63,552 nucleotides of DNA from Paracoccaceae bacterium (GTDB lineage: Bacteria; Pseudomonadota; Alphaproteobacteria; Rhodobacterales; Rhodobacteraceae). A program made the position numbers and the translations under genes. This document shows positions 26,204 to 34,108 of this stretch, in pieces; within the stretch, counting starts at the first letter, position 1; each line of letters starts with the position of its first letter. The DNA is taken from positions 1-63,552 of the forward strand of contig JAFMHK010000020.1 of assembly GCA_017854585.1 (NCBI GenBank), read 5' to 3'. The notes below the pieces were generated by a model. That model saw nothing but the letters and a program-made list of their open reading frames with translations, did not search any database and was not told where the DNA came from.

Positions 26204-26989
26204 TCAGCGCCCTTTCCAGATCGGGTCGCGTTTCTCGGCGAAGGCGCGGGCGCCTTCCTTCTGATCTTCGGAGCGGTAAAGGCGTTCCACCGTCTCTAAC
26301 TGACTTCTGGTCACGCGGTTCATCGCGTCTTGAAACCCCACTCCTTCGGCCTCGCGGACAATTTCCTTGATCGCCGCAAAGACAAGCGGCGGGCCCGCGG
26401 CCAGATCATCGGCCATGTCGCGCGCGGCCTTGATCAAATCCGCGGCAGGCAGCACCCGGTTCACGAGCCCCCAATGCGCCGCCTCGGCGGCATCGAACCA
26501 GCGCCCGGTGAACAGCAATTCCATGGCGATATGATAAGGGATACGCTTTGGCAACTTGATCGAAGCCGCATCGGCCACCGTGCCAGACCGGATTTCCGGT
26601 AGCGCGAATGTGGCGTGGTCGGCTGCAAGGATGATGTCAGCGCTCAGCGCAATCTCCAGCCCGCCGCCGCAGCAAATGCCGTTGATCGCCGCGATCACAG
26701 GCTTGTTCAGCCCGCGTAATTCCTGCAGGCCACCAAAGCCGCCGACTCCGTAATCGCCATCCACCGCCTCGCCACCTGCCGCAGCCTTCAGATCCCATCC
26801 GGGGCAAAAGAACTTTTCTCCCGCCGCCGTCAGGATGGCGACCCGCAGTTCGGGATCGTCACGGAATTCGGCAAAGACCTCGCCCATGATGCGGCTGGTG
26901 GCGAAATCGATCGCATTGGCCTTGGGACGGTTCAGCGTGACCTCAAGCACGGCCCCCCGGCGCATCGTCCGGATCGGGGTGTCGTTCAT
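26204..26989 (-). CDS. caiD: CaiD-like crotonobetainyl-CoA hydratase
   Basis: The 261-residue crotonase has the same length as E. coli CaiD and shares its motifs RPKANAID (21-28), GEVFAEFRDDPELRVAI, GEKFFCPGWDLKAA and the C-terminal FAEKRDPIWKGR. The two catalytic-type glutamates are Glu112 and Glu132. It should hydrate crotonobetainyl-CoA to L-carnitinyl-CoA. The active-site loop after Glu132 reads GTVADAAS instead of the usual G-x-x-P-D-S-G-G, which could alter substrate or direction. It overlaps the ligase by 4 bp. Confidence 0.88.
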   Translation of the reverse strand: MNDTPIRTMRRGAVLEVTLNRPKANAIDFATSRIMGEVFAEFRDDPELRVAILTAAGEKFFCPGWDLKAAAGGEAVDGDYGVGGFGGLQELRGLNKPVIAAINGICCGGGLEIALSADIILAADHATFALPEIRSGTVADAASIKLPKRIPYHIAMELLFTGRWFDAAEAAHWGLVNRVLPAADLIKAARDMADDLAAGPPLVFAAIKEIVREAEGVGFQDAMNRVTRSQLETVERLYRSEDQKEGARAFAEKRDPIWKGR

Positions 26990-29028
26990 CGCATCTCTCC
27001 CAGTCTGATAAGGGCGTCCACCGCCACGGCGCGGTCGGGCGTGGCAATAATCGGGTTGACCTCCAACTCCAACAACGTGTCGGCATGGGCCATGGCGCAG
27101 TCCTGCACGGCGAGAATGGTCGCAACAAGGGCCCGGTGATCAGCGGCAGGTTGACCGCGATACCCAGACAGAAGCGGTGCTATACGCAATCTGTCAAGCG
27201 CTGCGGCGATCTGCGGCCCGCTGGCGGGCATGAGTAGCGATGCAGTATCGCACATGATTTCGGCAAGAACACCTCCGGCCCCCAATGTCACCACGAAGCC
27301 ATGGGCTGGGTCGCGCAGGATACCGATCAATATCTCGGCTACGCCGCCGACCACCATCTCCTCGACCAGAAGGGCGGGGGCGCTCATCCGCTCGGCCGCC
27401 TCGCGGACCGCGTCCGGGCTTGAAAGGTTCACGATCACGCCACCCGCCTCAGTCTTGTGAGCAAGGCCCAGCGCCTTGAGCACCACGTGACCACCGATGA
27501 CTTCAGCGGCACGGGCCGCCTCGGATGGCGTGGTGGCCCGCACACCACGAGGGACCGGCACCCCATAGCGGTCAAGACAGGCCTTACCCTCAGCCTCGGT
27601 CAGCAAACGCGGACTGAGTGGCTCCGGCCCCGGCAGAACCAGCGCCGCAGATGCAGGGCCCACTGCCCCAATCCGCGCGGCCGCGGAAATCGCCGCCAGA
27701 CCATCAGCCATGCCGCACAGCGGCACGATCCCGCGCGCGATCATCGCCTGTGCGGCGGTTTCGGGCATGGTTTCAGGCAGACTCGACAGGATCGCCATGG
27801 GCCGCCCCGTTGTTTCAATCGTGGTGGCCACCGCATCGACAACAATAGTCCATGCCGCGCCATCGCAACGATCAGCCCGCGGGAAATCCAGCACCACCAC
27901 GCCAATCGCCAGATGCGGCGCCATCATCGCGGTGAAGGTGCAGGTGATAGCGGTAAGATCGCCCCAGATATAGGTATGATAATCCAATGGGTTAGCCAGC
28001 GCCACCTTGGGGCCGAGGGCCGCGCGCAAATCGTAATGCTGATCTTGCGTCAGTGGTGGGCACACCAGCCCCGCGCGCGCGGCATCATCGGCCATCAAGC
28101 CCGCCTCGCCACCAGAACACGACATCGAGGCAATAGTATTGCCCGTCAACGGCCCGACGACGTGCAAGATCTTGAGTGTTTCCAGAAGCTCCGCCAGCCC
28201 CGCGACCCGTGCGATGCCAAGGCGTGCGAAAAGCGCATCTGCCCCGGCATCGCTGCCAGCCAGCGCGCCAGTATGCGACACCGCCGCCGCGCGTGCCTGA
28301 TCCGATGCACCGGCCTTGACCGCGACGATGGCCTTGCCCCGCGCGCGCGCCAATGCCGCCATTGCTACAAACTCGGCCAGATCGCCGATCCCCTCGATAT
28401 GCAGGCCAAGGGCTGTCACGCGGTCATCGTCCAGCAGCGCCATGGCAATTTCGGCCATGCCAGTCTGCGCCTGATTGCCCACCGTCACCACGTAAGCAAT
28501 GGGCAGGCCACGGGTCTGCATCGTCAGGTTGATCGCGATATTGGAAGATTGCGTGATCAGCGCAACGCCGCGATCCACGCGCAGCCCCCCATGCTGATCG
28601 GGCCAGAGTGCTGCGCCATCAAGCAGGTTCAAAAAGCCGTAGCAATTGGGACCCAGAATACGCATGGGGCCCGCCGCAGCCACCAGCGCCGCCTCAAGCG
28701 CGGGGCCATCCTCTGTTTCATGCGCGGATTCGCGAAAGCCCGATGCGAAGCACACCGCACCCCCGGCCCCTCGCCCGGCCAGCGCACGCAGGGTTTCGAT
28801 GCTGGCTGCACGGTTCACGCCGATGAAGCTGGCATCCGGGGGGGCGGGCAGCGCGTCGATGGATGCAAAGGCCGGCAGGCCTGCAATCTCGGGCCTGTAG
28901 GGGTGTACGGGCCAGATCGGGCCTGAAAAACCGATCTTGCGGCATTCCGCGACCACATTGGCACACCACACCCCCCCGCCCACCACGGCGATGGAGGCAG
29001 GTCGCAACAGCCGCGAGAGCGATTCCAC
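26986..29028 (-). CDS. ADP-forming acyl-CoA ligase (CoA-binding, ligase and ATP-grasp domains)
   Basis: The 680-residue protein starts at a GTG one nucleotide after the dehydrogenase stop, with GGGGG 7 nt upstream. Domains in order are a CoA-binding Rossmann fold (about 5-130, with VVGGGV and GPNCYGFLN), succinyl-CoA-ligase-like domains with the phosphohistidine His252 in VSHTGALAGSD, and a C-terminal ATP-grasp domain (about 460-680). In this operon it probably activates gamma-butyrobetaine, crotonobetaine or carnitine, a role played in E. coli by the unrelated AMP-forming CaiC. The family assignment is firm; the substrate is inferred. Confidence 0.87.
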   Translation of the reverse strand: MESLSRLLRPASIAVVGGGVWCANVVAECRKIGFSGPIWPVHPYRPEIAGLPAFASIDALPAPPDASFIGVNRAASIETLRALAGRGAGGAVCFASGFRESAHETEDGPALEAALVAAAGPMRILGPNCYGFLNLLDGAALWPDQHGGLRVDRGVALITQSSNIAINLTMQTRGLPIAYVVTVGNQAQTGMAEIAMALLDDDRVTALGLHIEGIGDLAEFVAMAALARARGKAIVAVKAGASDQARAAAVSHTGALAGSDAGADALFARLGIARVAGLAELLETLKILHVVGPLTGNTIASMSCSGGEAGLMADDAARAGLVCPPLTQDQHYDLRAALGPKVALANPLDYHTYIWGDLTAITCTFTAMMAPHLAIGVVVLDFPRADRCDGAAWTIVVDAVATTIETTGRPMAILSSLPETMPETAAQAMIARGIVPLCGMADGLAAISAAARIGAVGPASAALVLPGPEPLSPRLLTEAEGKACLDRYGVPVPRGVRATTPSEAARAAEVIGGHVVLKALGLAHKTEAGGVIVNLSSPDAVREAAERMSAPALLVEEMVVGGVAEILIGILRDPAHGFVVTLGAGGVLAEIMCDTASLLMPASGPQIAAALDRLRIAPLLSGYRGQPAADHRALVATILAVQDCAMAHADTLLELEVNPIIATPDRAVAVDALIRLGEMR

Positions 29029-29029
29029 C

Positions 29030-30190
29030 TCAGGCCCCCAGCGGGCGGAAAATCTCGCGCCCGATGATGTGGCGCTGAATCTCCGATGTGCCATCCCATA
29101 TCCGCTCAACCCGCGCATCACGCCAGAAGCGCTCAATCGGCAGATCGTCCATCAAGCCCATCCCGCCGTGGATTTGCAGGGTCGTATCCGTCACCCGCGC
29201 CAGCATCTCGGTGGCGTAAAGCTTTGCGCTCGCGATTTCGCGGTTGGCGGGCAGGCCCCGATCCAGCCGCCATGCCGCCGACAGCGTCAGCCAATCGGCG
29301 GCATCGATTTCCGTGATCATGTCGGCGATCTGAAAACTGACGCCTTGGAACTTGGCGATCTGTTGCCCGAATTGCTTGCGCTCGGCGGCGTATGCGGCGG
29401 CCATATCGAAACAGCGCCGCGCGCGACCCACCGAAAACGCCGCAACCGTCAGGCGTGTGGCGTAAAGCCATGTGTTCATCACGTCAAACCCGCCATCGAC
29501 CGCGCCCAGAACCTGCGCATCGGGCAGGCGGCAGTCGTCGAATTCGAGGACGCAGTTCTTGTAACCCCGGTGGCTGACCGAATTGTAGCCATCGCGCACG
29601 GAAAAGCCCGGGTGCCCGCGATCGACCAGAAAGCAGGTGATCCGCTTTTTCGGGCCATGGGGGGTATCATCGACGCCAGTGGCGACGAAGACGATGAAGA
29701 AATCGGCGTGATCTGCGCCCGAAATGAAATGTTTGGTCCCGTTCACGACCCAATCGCCGCCATCACGCACGGCGGCACATTTCATGCCCCGCACATCCGA
29801 GCCCGCATCGGGTTCAGTCATGGCCAGCGCGTCCATTCGCTCGCCGCGCACCGCCGGGAACAGATACCGCTCACGTTGCGCGCCCTCGCAGGCCATCAAG
29901 ATATTCTGCGGCCGTCCGAAGAAATGCGTCAGCGCCATGGACCCCCGCCCGAGTTCCCGCTCGACCAGCGTGAAATCCAGATGGTTCAGCCCGCCGCCAC
30001 CCACCGATTCCGGAAAGTTGCAGGCCCAGAAGCCCATACCAAGCACCTTGGCGCGCAGATCGGCGGCCAGTTCGGCGGGCACGACCCCGGTGCGTTCCAC
30101 CGCGGCCTCATGGGGATAGATCTCGGCTTCGACAAAGCTGCGGACCGTGTCGACGATCATTTCCTGTTCGGGGCTAAGTCCGAATTCCAC
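29030..30190 (-). CDS. Acyl-CoA dehydrogenase, probable gamma-butyrobetainyl-CoA dehydrogenase
   Basis: The 386-residue flavoprotein has acyl-CoA dehydrogenase N-terminal, middle (AMTEPDAGSDVRGM near residues 125-140) and C-terminal domains (QIHGGMGLMDDLPIERFWRD). First in the operon, it should oxidise gamma-butyrobetainyl-CoA to crotonobetainyl-CoA. The residue that is the catalytic Glu in many relatives (EGTS) is Asp here (WDGTSEIQR), worth testing. The GTG at 30190 is chosen because AGGGAGG lies about 8 nt upstream; an upstream GTG at 30211 lacks this. Confidence 0.87.
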   Translation of the reverse strand: MEFGLSPEQEMIVDTVRSFVEAEIYPHEAAVERTGVVPAELAADLRAKVLGMGFWACNFPESVGGGGLNHLDFTLVERELGRGSMALTHFFGRPQNILMACEGAQRERYLFPAVRGERMDALAMTEPDAGSDVRGMKCAAVRDGGDWVVNGTKHFISGADHADFFIVFVATGVDDTPHGPKKRITCFLVDRGHPGFSVRDGYNSVSHRGYKNCVLEFDDCRLPDAQVLGAVDGGFDVMNTWLYATRLTVAAFSVGRARRCFDMAAAYAAERKQFGQQIAKFQGVSFQIADMITEIDAADWLTLSAAWRLDRGLPANREIASAKLYATEMLARVTDTTLQIHGGMGLMDDLPIERFWRDARVERIWDGTSEIQRHIIGREIFRPLGA

Positions 30191-30222
30191 CCGCGTCACC
30201 CTCCCTTGCACGTTGAGGAAAA

Positions 30223-30234
30223 CGCTAGAAAGCG
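30223..30234. promoter_or_regulatory. Short inverted repeat between the divergent regulator and catabolic operon
   Basis: CGCT-AGAA-AGCG is a perfect 4-bp-arm repeat in the roughly 100-bp gap between the acyl-CoA dehydrogenase and the GlxA/AraC regulator. It is the only symmetric element I see there; as an operator it is weak evidence. Confidence 0.25.
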
Positions 30235-30292
30235 GAAGCTGGATACATCATGCTGAGTTTGTTCAATATCATGCAGGGTTCGAAAATTTCCG

Positions 30293-31243
30293 ATGCAACG
30301 CCAAATCGCGCTACTGCTATTTCCGAACTTCTCCAATCTCTGCCTTGCAAATGCGGTCGAACCCTTGCGTGCGGCAAATACCCTCTCGCGCAGACCCCTG
30401 TATCAGTGGCATTTTGTGGGTTTGGAACCGGGGCCGGTCTTGTCATCGAGCATGCTGCCCGTGACACCGGAAATGGCCTTGTCGGACCTGCCCGGCGCCG
30501 ATTATCTCTGCGTCATGCCCAGCTATGGGCACCGCGATTTTGCACGCCCCTCGATTTTGCGGCGGCTGCGCGCTGCGGCCAGGCGTTGCGACAACCTTGT
30601 CGGGCTCGACACAGGCAGCCTTCTTCTCTCAGCGGCCGGCCTGATGGAGGGATACCGCGCCACCTCGCATTGGGATGTGCTGACGGAGTTCGAGGAAACC
30701 TATCCCGAAGTCGACGTGGTGACCGACCGTTTCGTGATCGACCGTAATCGGTTGAGTTGCGGAGGGGCGACCACCACCATGGAGTTGATGCTGGAGTTGA
30801 TCGCCCGGCACCACGGCCCGATGCTCAGCCTCGATGTCGGGGCGCTATTCATGCATGGCGAGCGACCGGGCGCAGGACCGTATTTGCCGGGTGTTGCAGG
30901 CGACCGTGTGGTTCGGGCTGCGGCCGCCCTGATGCGGCGGCATCTGGAACAGCCTCTCCCGATTCCTGAGGTCGCCCGCCGTCTGGCCCTGAGCCAGCGC
31001 GGGCTGGAGCACCGATGCATGACGGCGGCGGGCCGGTCGCCACAAAGTCTTTATGCCGTCATCCGCATGGCCGAGGCTTATCGGCTTGTGCAAGACACGG
31101 CGCTTTCAGTGGCGGAGATCGCGGGGCGGGTCGGCTATGGCGATGCCTCGGCCATGACACGCAGTTTCCGCCGCGAATTCGGCCTTTCCCCCCGGCAGTT
31201 GCGAGCGCCGGTCCCTCAGCGGGACCAATCGCTGACGGTATAG
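30293..31243 (+). CDS. GlxA/CdhR-type AraC-family transcriptional regulator
   Basis: The 316-residue protein has an N-terminal DJ-1/PfpI-like domain (about 1-190, with FPNFSNLCLANAVEPLRAAN and DTGSLLLSAAGL) and a C-terminal AraC helix-turn-helix pair (about 215-305, IPEVARRLALSQRGLEHR and VAEIAGRVGYGDASAMTRSF). CdhR and GbdR, the known activators of carnitine and betaine genes, have this layout. It is divergent from the carnitine operon, which it likely controls. Its end overlaps the enolase-superfamily gene by 28 bp, tail to tail. Confidence 0.88.
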   Translation: MQRQIALLLFPNFSNLCLANAVEPLRAANTLSRRPLYQWHFVGLEPGPVLSSSMLPVTPEMALSDLPGADYLCVMPSYGHRDFARPSILRRLRAAARRCDNLVGLDTGSLLLSAAGLMEGYRATSHWDVLTEFEETYPEVDVVTDRFVIDRNRLSCGGATTTMELMLELIARHHGPMLSLDVGALFMHGERPGAGPYLPGVAGDRVVRAAAALMRRHLEQPLPIPEVARRLALSQRGLEHRCMTAAGRSPQSLYAVIRMAEAYRLVQDTALSVAEIAGRVGYGDASAMTRSFRREFGLSPRQLRAPVPQRDQSLTV

Positions 31244-32391
31244 GCCGATTTCGCCAGCCATTCGGGGTTGATCTCAACACCCCAACCGGGCGTATCGGTG
31301 ACCGCGACCCTGCCATCGGTGACCCGATAGGGATCGTTCAGGAACAAATCACGCTGCCATGGGTAATAATCGTCGCCCTCAATCGACAATTCCAGATAGC
31401 GGCCCGGATTGGGCACTGCGCGCAACAGGTGCATGGTGAAGATCGTGATCATCGACAAGTTGGCGGCATGCGGCGTGCAAGGCAGGCCAGCCGCCGCCCC
31501 CATCTGCGCCACAGTCATCGCGCGGATCATGCCACCCACATACAACACGTCGGGCTGCACGATATCGACGGATTTCAGCGCGATCATGCGCTTCCAGTTC
31601 TGCAAATCCCAATCCTGCTCGCCGCCCGCCACATCGATGCTGAGCGTGGCGGCCACCTCGGCGGTCTGTTCCAGTTCCCAATAGGGGCAAGGTTCCTCGA
31701 AATGCTCATAACCATGATCTTGCAGCATGCCGCCCACGGAAACGGCGCGGGCGGGCGAAAAGCCGGAATTGCCATCCACCAGAAGCGCCGCCTCATCGCC
31801 CAGCGCATTGCGGATCACAGGGATGATCGCCTCGGTTCGACCGGGCCATTCATCGATATCCTGCCCGCATTCGGCACCCACCCGCACCTTGAACGCATCG
31901 AACCCAAGGGCATCGCGCAAGGCGATCAGCCGTGCGGCCTCAGCCTCCGGCGTGATGTCGCGCCGCATCGATGAGGCATAGGCCCGTATCGGCCCCGCCG
32001 ACCCGCCCAGCAATGCCGCCACGGGCTTGCCCGCCGCCCTGCCCCGCATATCCCAGACGGCGGTATCCAGACCCGCCATAGCGCGGCACAGATAGGTGCC
32101 GGGGTATTTGTGTTCGCGCAGCGGGATTTCAGCGATCACATCCTCCAACGCATCAGCACCCCGCCCCAGCGCCCAAGGGGCGACCTGCCGATGCAGAATT
32201 TGGCAGGTGATATCGCTGTTATAAGTTGAAACCTGCCCCCAACCCTGCACGCCGTCTTGGGTGGTGACCCGGACGAAACCGATCAGCGGCGTAGCAAAGG
32301 TTTCAATCCGGGTGATGCGCGGGCCAGTGTCATCCTGACCGCGCGGCGATTTCAGAGGCACCGCGCCCGAGGCGGAATAGGGAATACTCAT
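31216..32391 (-). CDS. Enolase-superfamily enzyme, mandelate-racemase-like
   Basis: The 391-residue protein has the MR/MLE two-domain fold. Visible active-site residues are Lys168-x-Arg170 (FKVRV), metal ligands Asp206 (LLVDGNSG), Glu232 (FEEP) and Glu258 (GGEQ), and an Asp281/His308 pair (QPDV, TPHAAN). K-x-R plus an Asp-His dyad places it nearer the mandelate-racemase-type acid-sugar dehydratases/racemases than the muconate-lactonising group. It overlaps the GMC gene by 4 bp, so it may act on a product of that oxidase. Substrate unknown; a role in a betaine stereoisomer branch is speculative. Confidence 0.85.
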   Translation of the reverse strand: MSIPYSASGAVPLKSPRGQDDTGPRITRIETFATPLIGFVRVTTQDGVQGWGQVSTYNSDITCQILHRQVAPWALGRGADALEDVIAEIPLREHKYPGTYLCRAMAGLDTAVWDMRGRAAGKPVAALLGGSAGPIRAYASSMRRDITPEAEAARLIALRDALGFDAFKVRVGAECGQDIDEWPGRTEAIIPVIRNALGDEAALLVDGNSGFSPARAVSVGGMLQDHGYEHFEEPCPYWELEQTAEVAATLSIDVAGGEQDWDLQNWKRMIALKSVDIVQPDVLYVGGMIRAMTVAQMGAAAGLPCTPHAANLSMITIFTMHLLRAVPNPGRYLELSIEGDDYYPWQRDLFLNDPYRVTDGRVAVTDTPGWGVEINPEWLAKSAYTVSDWSR

Positions 32392-34001
32392 GTGCCCTCC
32401 AGGATAAGGTCAGAAGCACGATGGGCCACCATCATCGTGGGTCCATTAGTGTTTGCAGAGGTGACATTTGGAAAGACCGAGGCGTCGACCACCCTGAGCC
32501 CCAGAACCCCATGCACGCGGCAGGCCGGATCGACCACGGACGCCGCCGCATCTTGCCCCATGCGGCACGTGCCGACGGGGTGAAAGACCGTGCCACAGCG
32601 GGCGCGGAAATCGGCAAGGATGGCCGCATCGTCCATCTCACGCAGATCAATGGGATCAAGGCCGCCCGCAATCAAACCTGACAGCGCCTTGCTGCGCAAC
32701 AGCGCCTGACAAAGCCGCCCGCCCGCAATTGCCATTGCGCGGTCTTCCTCGGTCGCCAGCGAATTGGGCCGAATCACGGGGGGGGCCATGGGATCATCCG
32801 AGGCAATGGAAATCGTGCCCCGGCTGGTGGGTCGCGTGGGCGAAAAGCCGATGATGAAGCCGGGAAATGGATCGGGGTTGATGATCACCCGCTTGCCGTT
32901 TGGCGTGGTCGTGTAGGTCACGGGGTTAAAGTAAAGCTGTTGATCGGGCCGGTTCAAACCCGGATCAGAGCGAAAATAGCCGCCGCACTGGTTGACCGAC
33001 AGCGATAAGGGCCCGCGCCGAGACAGTGCATAGGTCAATGCCGCGCGGATTTTACCGGTCAGGGGGGCCAGTTCGTTGTTCAGCGTGCGCTCGGTCGCGC
33101 GGTAAAAATAGCTGATGCCAAGATGATCCTGCATATTAGCGCCCACATGTGGCTGATCTGCCAACGGAACAATCCCCGCCGCGCGCAGGATCGCGGCAGG
33201 GCCAAGTCCCGAGCGTTGCAGAATCTGCGGCGAGGCGACCGAACCCGCCGACACAATGATCTCGCGCCCGGCCCTGACCGTTTCCGACCGCCCGCGCCGC
33301 AAAAAGGTGACCGATACGGCGCGCGTGCCGTCAAACCCGATCCTGTCCACCAGCGCATGTGTAACGATCCGCAGGTTCGGCCTGCGCCGCGCGCGCGCCA
33401 GAAAGGCCCGCGCCGCGCTGTCGCGACGCCCGCCATGGGTGTTGATCTGGTAGACGGCGGCCCCCTCGGGTGAGGCGCCATTGAAATCGTCGCTGCGCGG
33501 ATGTCCCATCTCATCGGCGGCGGCAAAGAAATGCCGGTTCACCACGTGGATCTGATCGGACACGTCCTGCACATGCAGCGGCCCAGTGCCGTTTTCGGAC
33601 CCATCCGGGGCAACACGGGTTTCAATCTGTTCATAGACCTGTTCGACTTGCTGCCAGCCCCAACCGGTGGCACCGGCCGCTTCCCAATCGTCGAAATCGC
33701 TGGGCAGGCCGCGCGCATAGACCATTGCGTTGATGGCGCTGGATCCGCCCAGTACGCGACCGCGCGGCCAGTAGCCTTCGCGTCCAGCAAGTGCTGGCTC
33801 CGCCTCGCCTTTGAATTGCCAGTTGAGCCGGGGATGGTAGAACAGCTTGCCATAACCCAGCGGCATGCTGATCCAAGGCGACCAATCGCTTCCCCCCGCC
33901 TCAAGCAGAAGCACCGTGTGCCGCCCCGACCGTGACAGCCGTTCAGCCAGCACACAGCCCGCCGAACCACCACCGACGATCACAAAATCATGGGTTTGCA
34001 T
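32388..34001 (-). CDS. GMC-family FAD oxidoreductase (choline dehydrogenase-like)
   Basis: The 537-residue flavoprotein has the N-terminal FAD fold (DFVIVGGGSAGCVLAERL at 4-21) and both GMC signatures (GRVLGGSSAINAMVYARG near 78-95; GSVASPQILQRSGLGP near 250). The catalytic His region FHPVGTCRMG lies near the C-terminus. GGAGAAGG precedes the ATG. Choline oxidation to betaine aldehyde is suggested by the surrounding betaine genes and the aldehyde dehydrogenase in the facing operon, but GMC enzymes are diverse. It is divergent from a LysR gene. Confidence 0.85.
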   Translation of the reverse strand: MQTHDFVIVGGGSAGCVLAERLSRSGRHTVLLLEAGGSDWSPWISMPLGYGKLFYHPRLNWQFKGEAEPALAGREGYWPRGRVLGGSSAINAMVYARGLPSDFDDWEAAGATGWGWQQVEQVYEQIETRVAPDGSENGTGPLHVQDVSDQIHVVNRHFFAAADEMGHPRSDDFNGASPEGAAVYQINTHGGRRDSAARAFLARARRRPNLRIVTHALVDRIGFDGTRAVSVTFLRRGRSETVRAGREIIVSAGSVASPQILQRSGLGPAAILRAAGIVPLADQPHVGANMQDHLGISYFYRATERTLNNELAPLTGKIRAALTYALSRRGPLSLSVNQCGGYFRSDPGLNRPDQQLYFNPVTYTTTPNGKRVIINPDPFPGFIIGFSPTRPTSRGTISIASDDPMAPPVIRPNSLATEEDRAMAIAGGRLCQALLRSKALSGLIAGGLDPIDLREMDDAAILADFRARCGTVFHPVGTCRMGQDAAASVVDPACRVHGVLGLRVVDASVFPNVTSANTNGPTMMVAHRASDLILEGT

Positions 34002-34060
34002 ATTGCGACCTTCTCCGTCCCGCAGGCACCAGATTGCGCACGCGCGGGGCGTCGCACATA

Positions 34061-34076
34061 GCGAAAAATAATTCGC
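34061..34076. promoter_or_regulatory. Inverted repeat, candidate LysR operator between GMC gene and LysR
   Basis: GCGAA-AAATAA-TTCGC is a perfect 5-bp inverted repeat with an AT-rich centre in the 107-bp divergent gap. LysR regulators bind such T-N11-A type dyads between their own gene and the target operon. Confidence 0.45.
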
Positions 34077-34108
34077 GACAACACAAGAAAAATTTGTAGT
34101 TTGCATGC

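Noticed and set aside
27457..28926. 489-codon plus-strand frame
   Set aside because: Antisense to the ADP-forming ligase; composition rich in Arg, His and Gln with no domain.
28937..30256. 439-codon plus-strand frame
   Set aside because: Antisense shadow of the acyl-CoA dehydrogenase, which has full family motifs.
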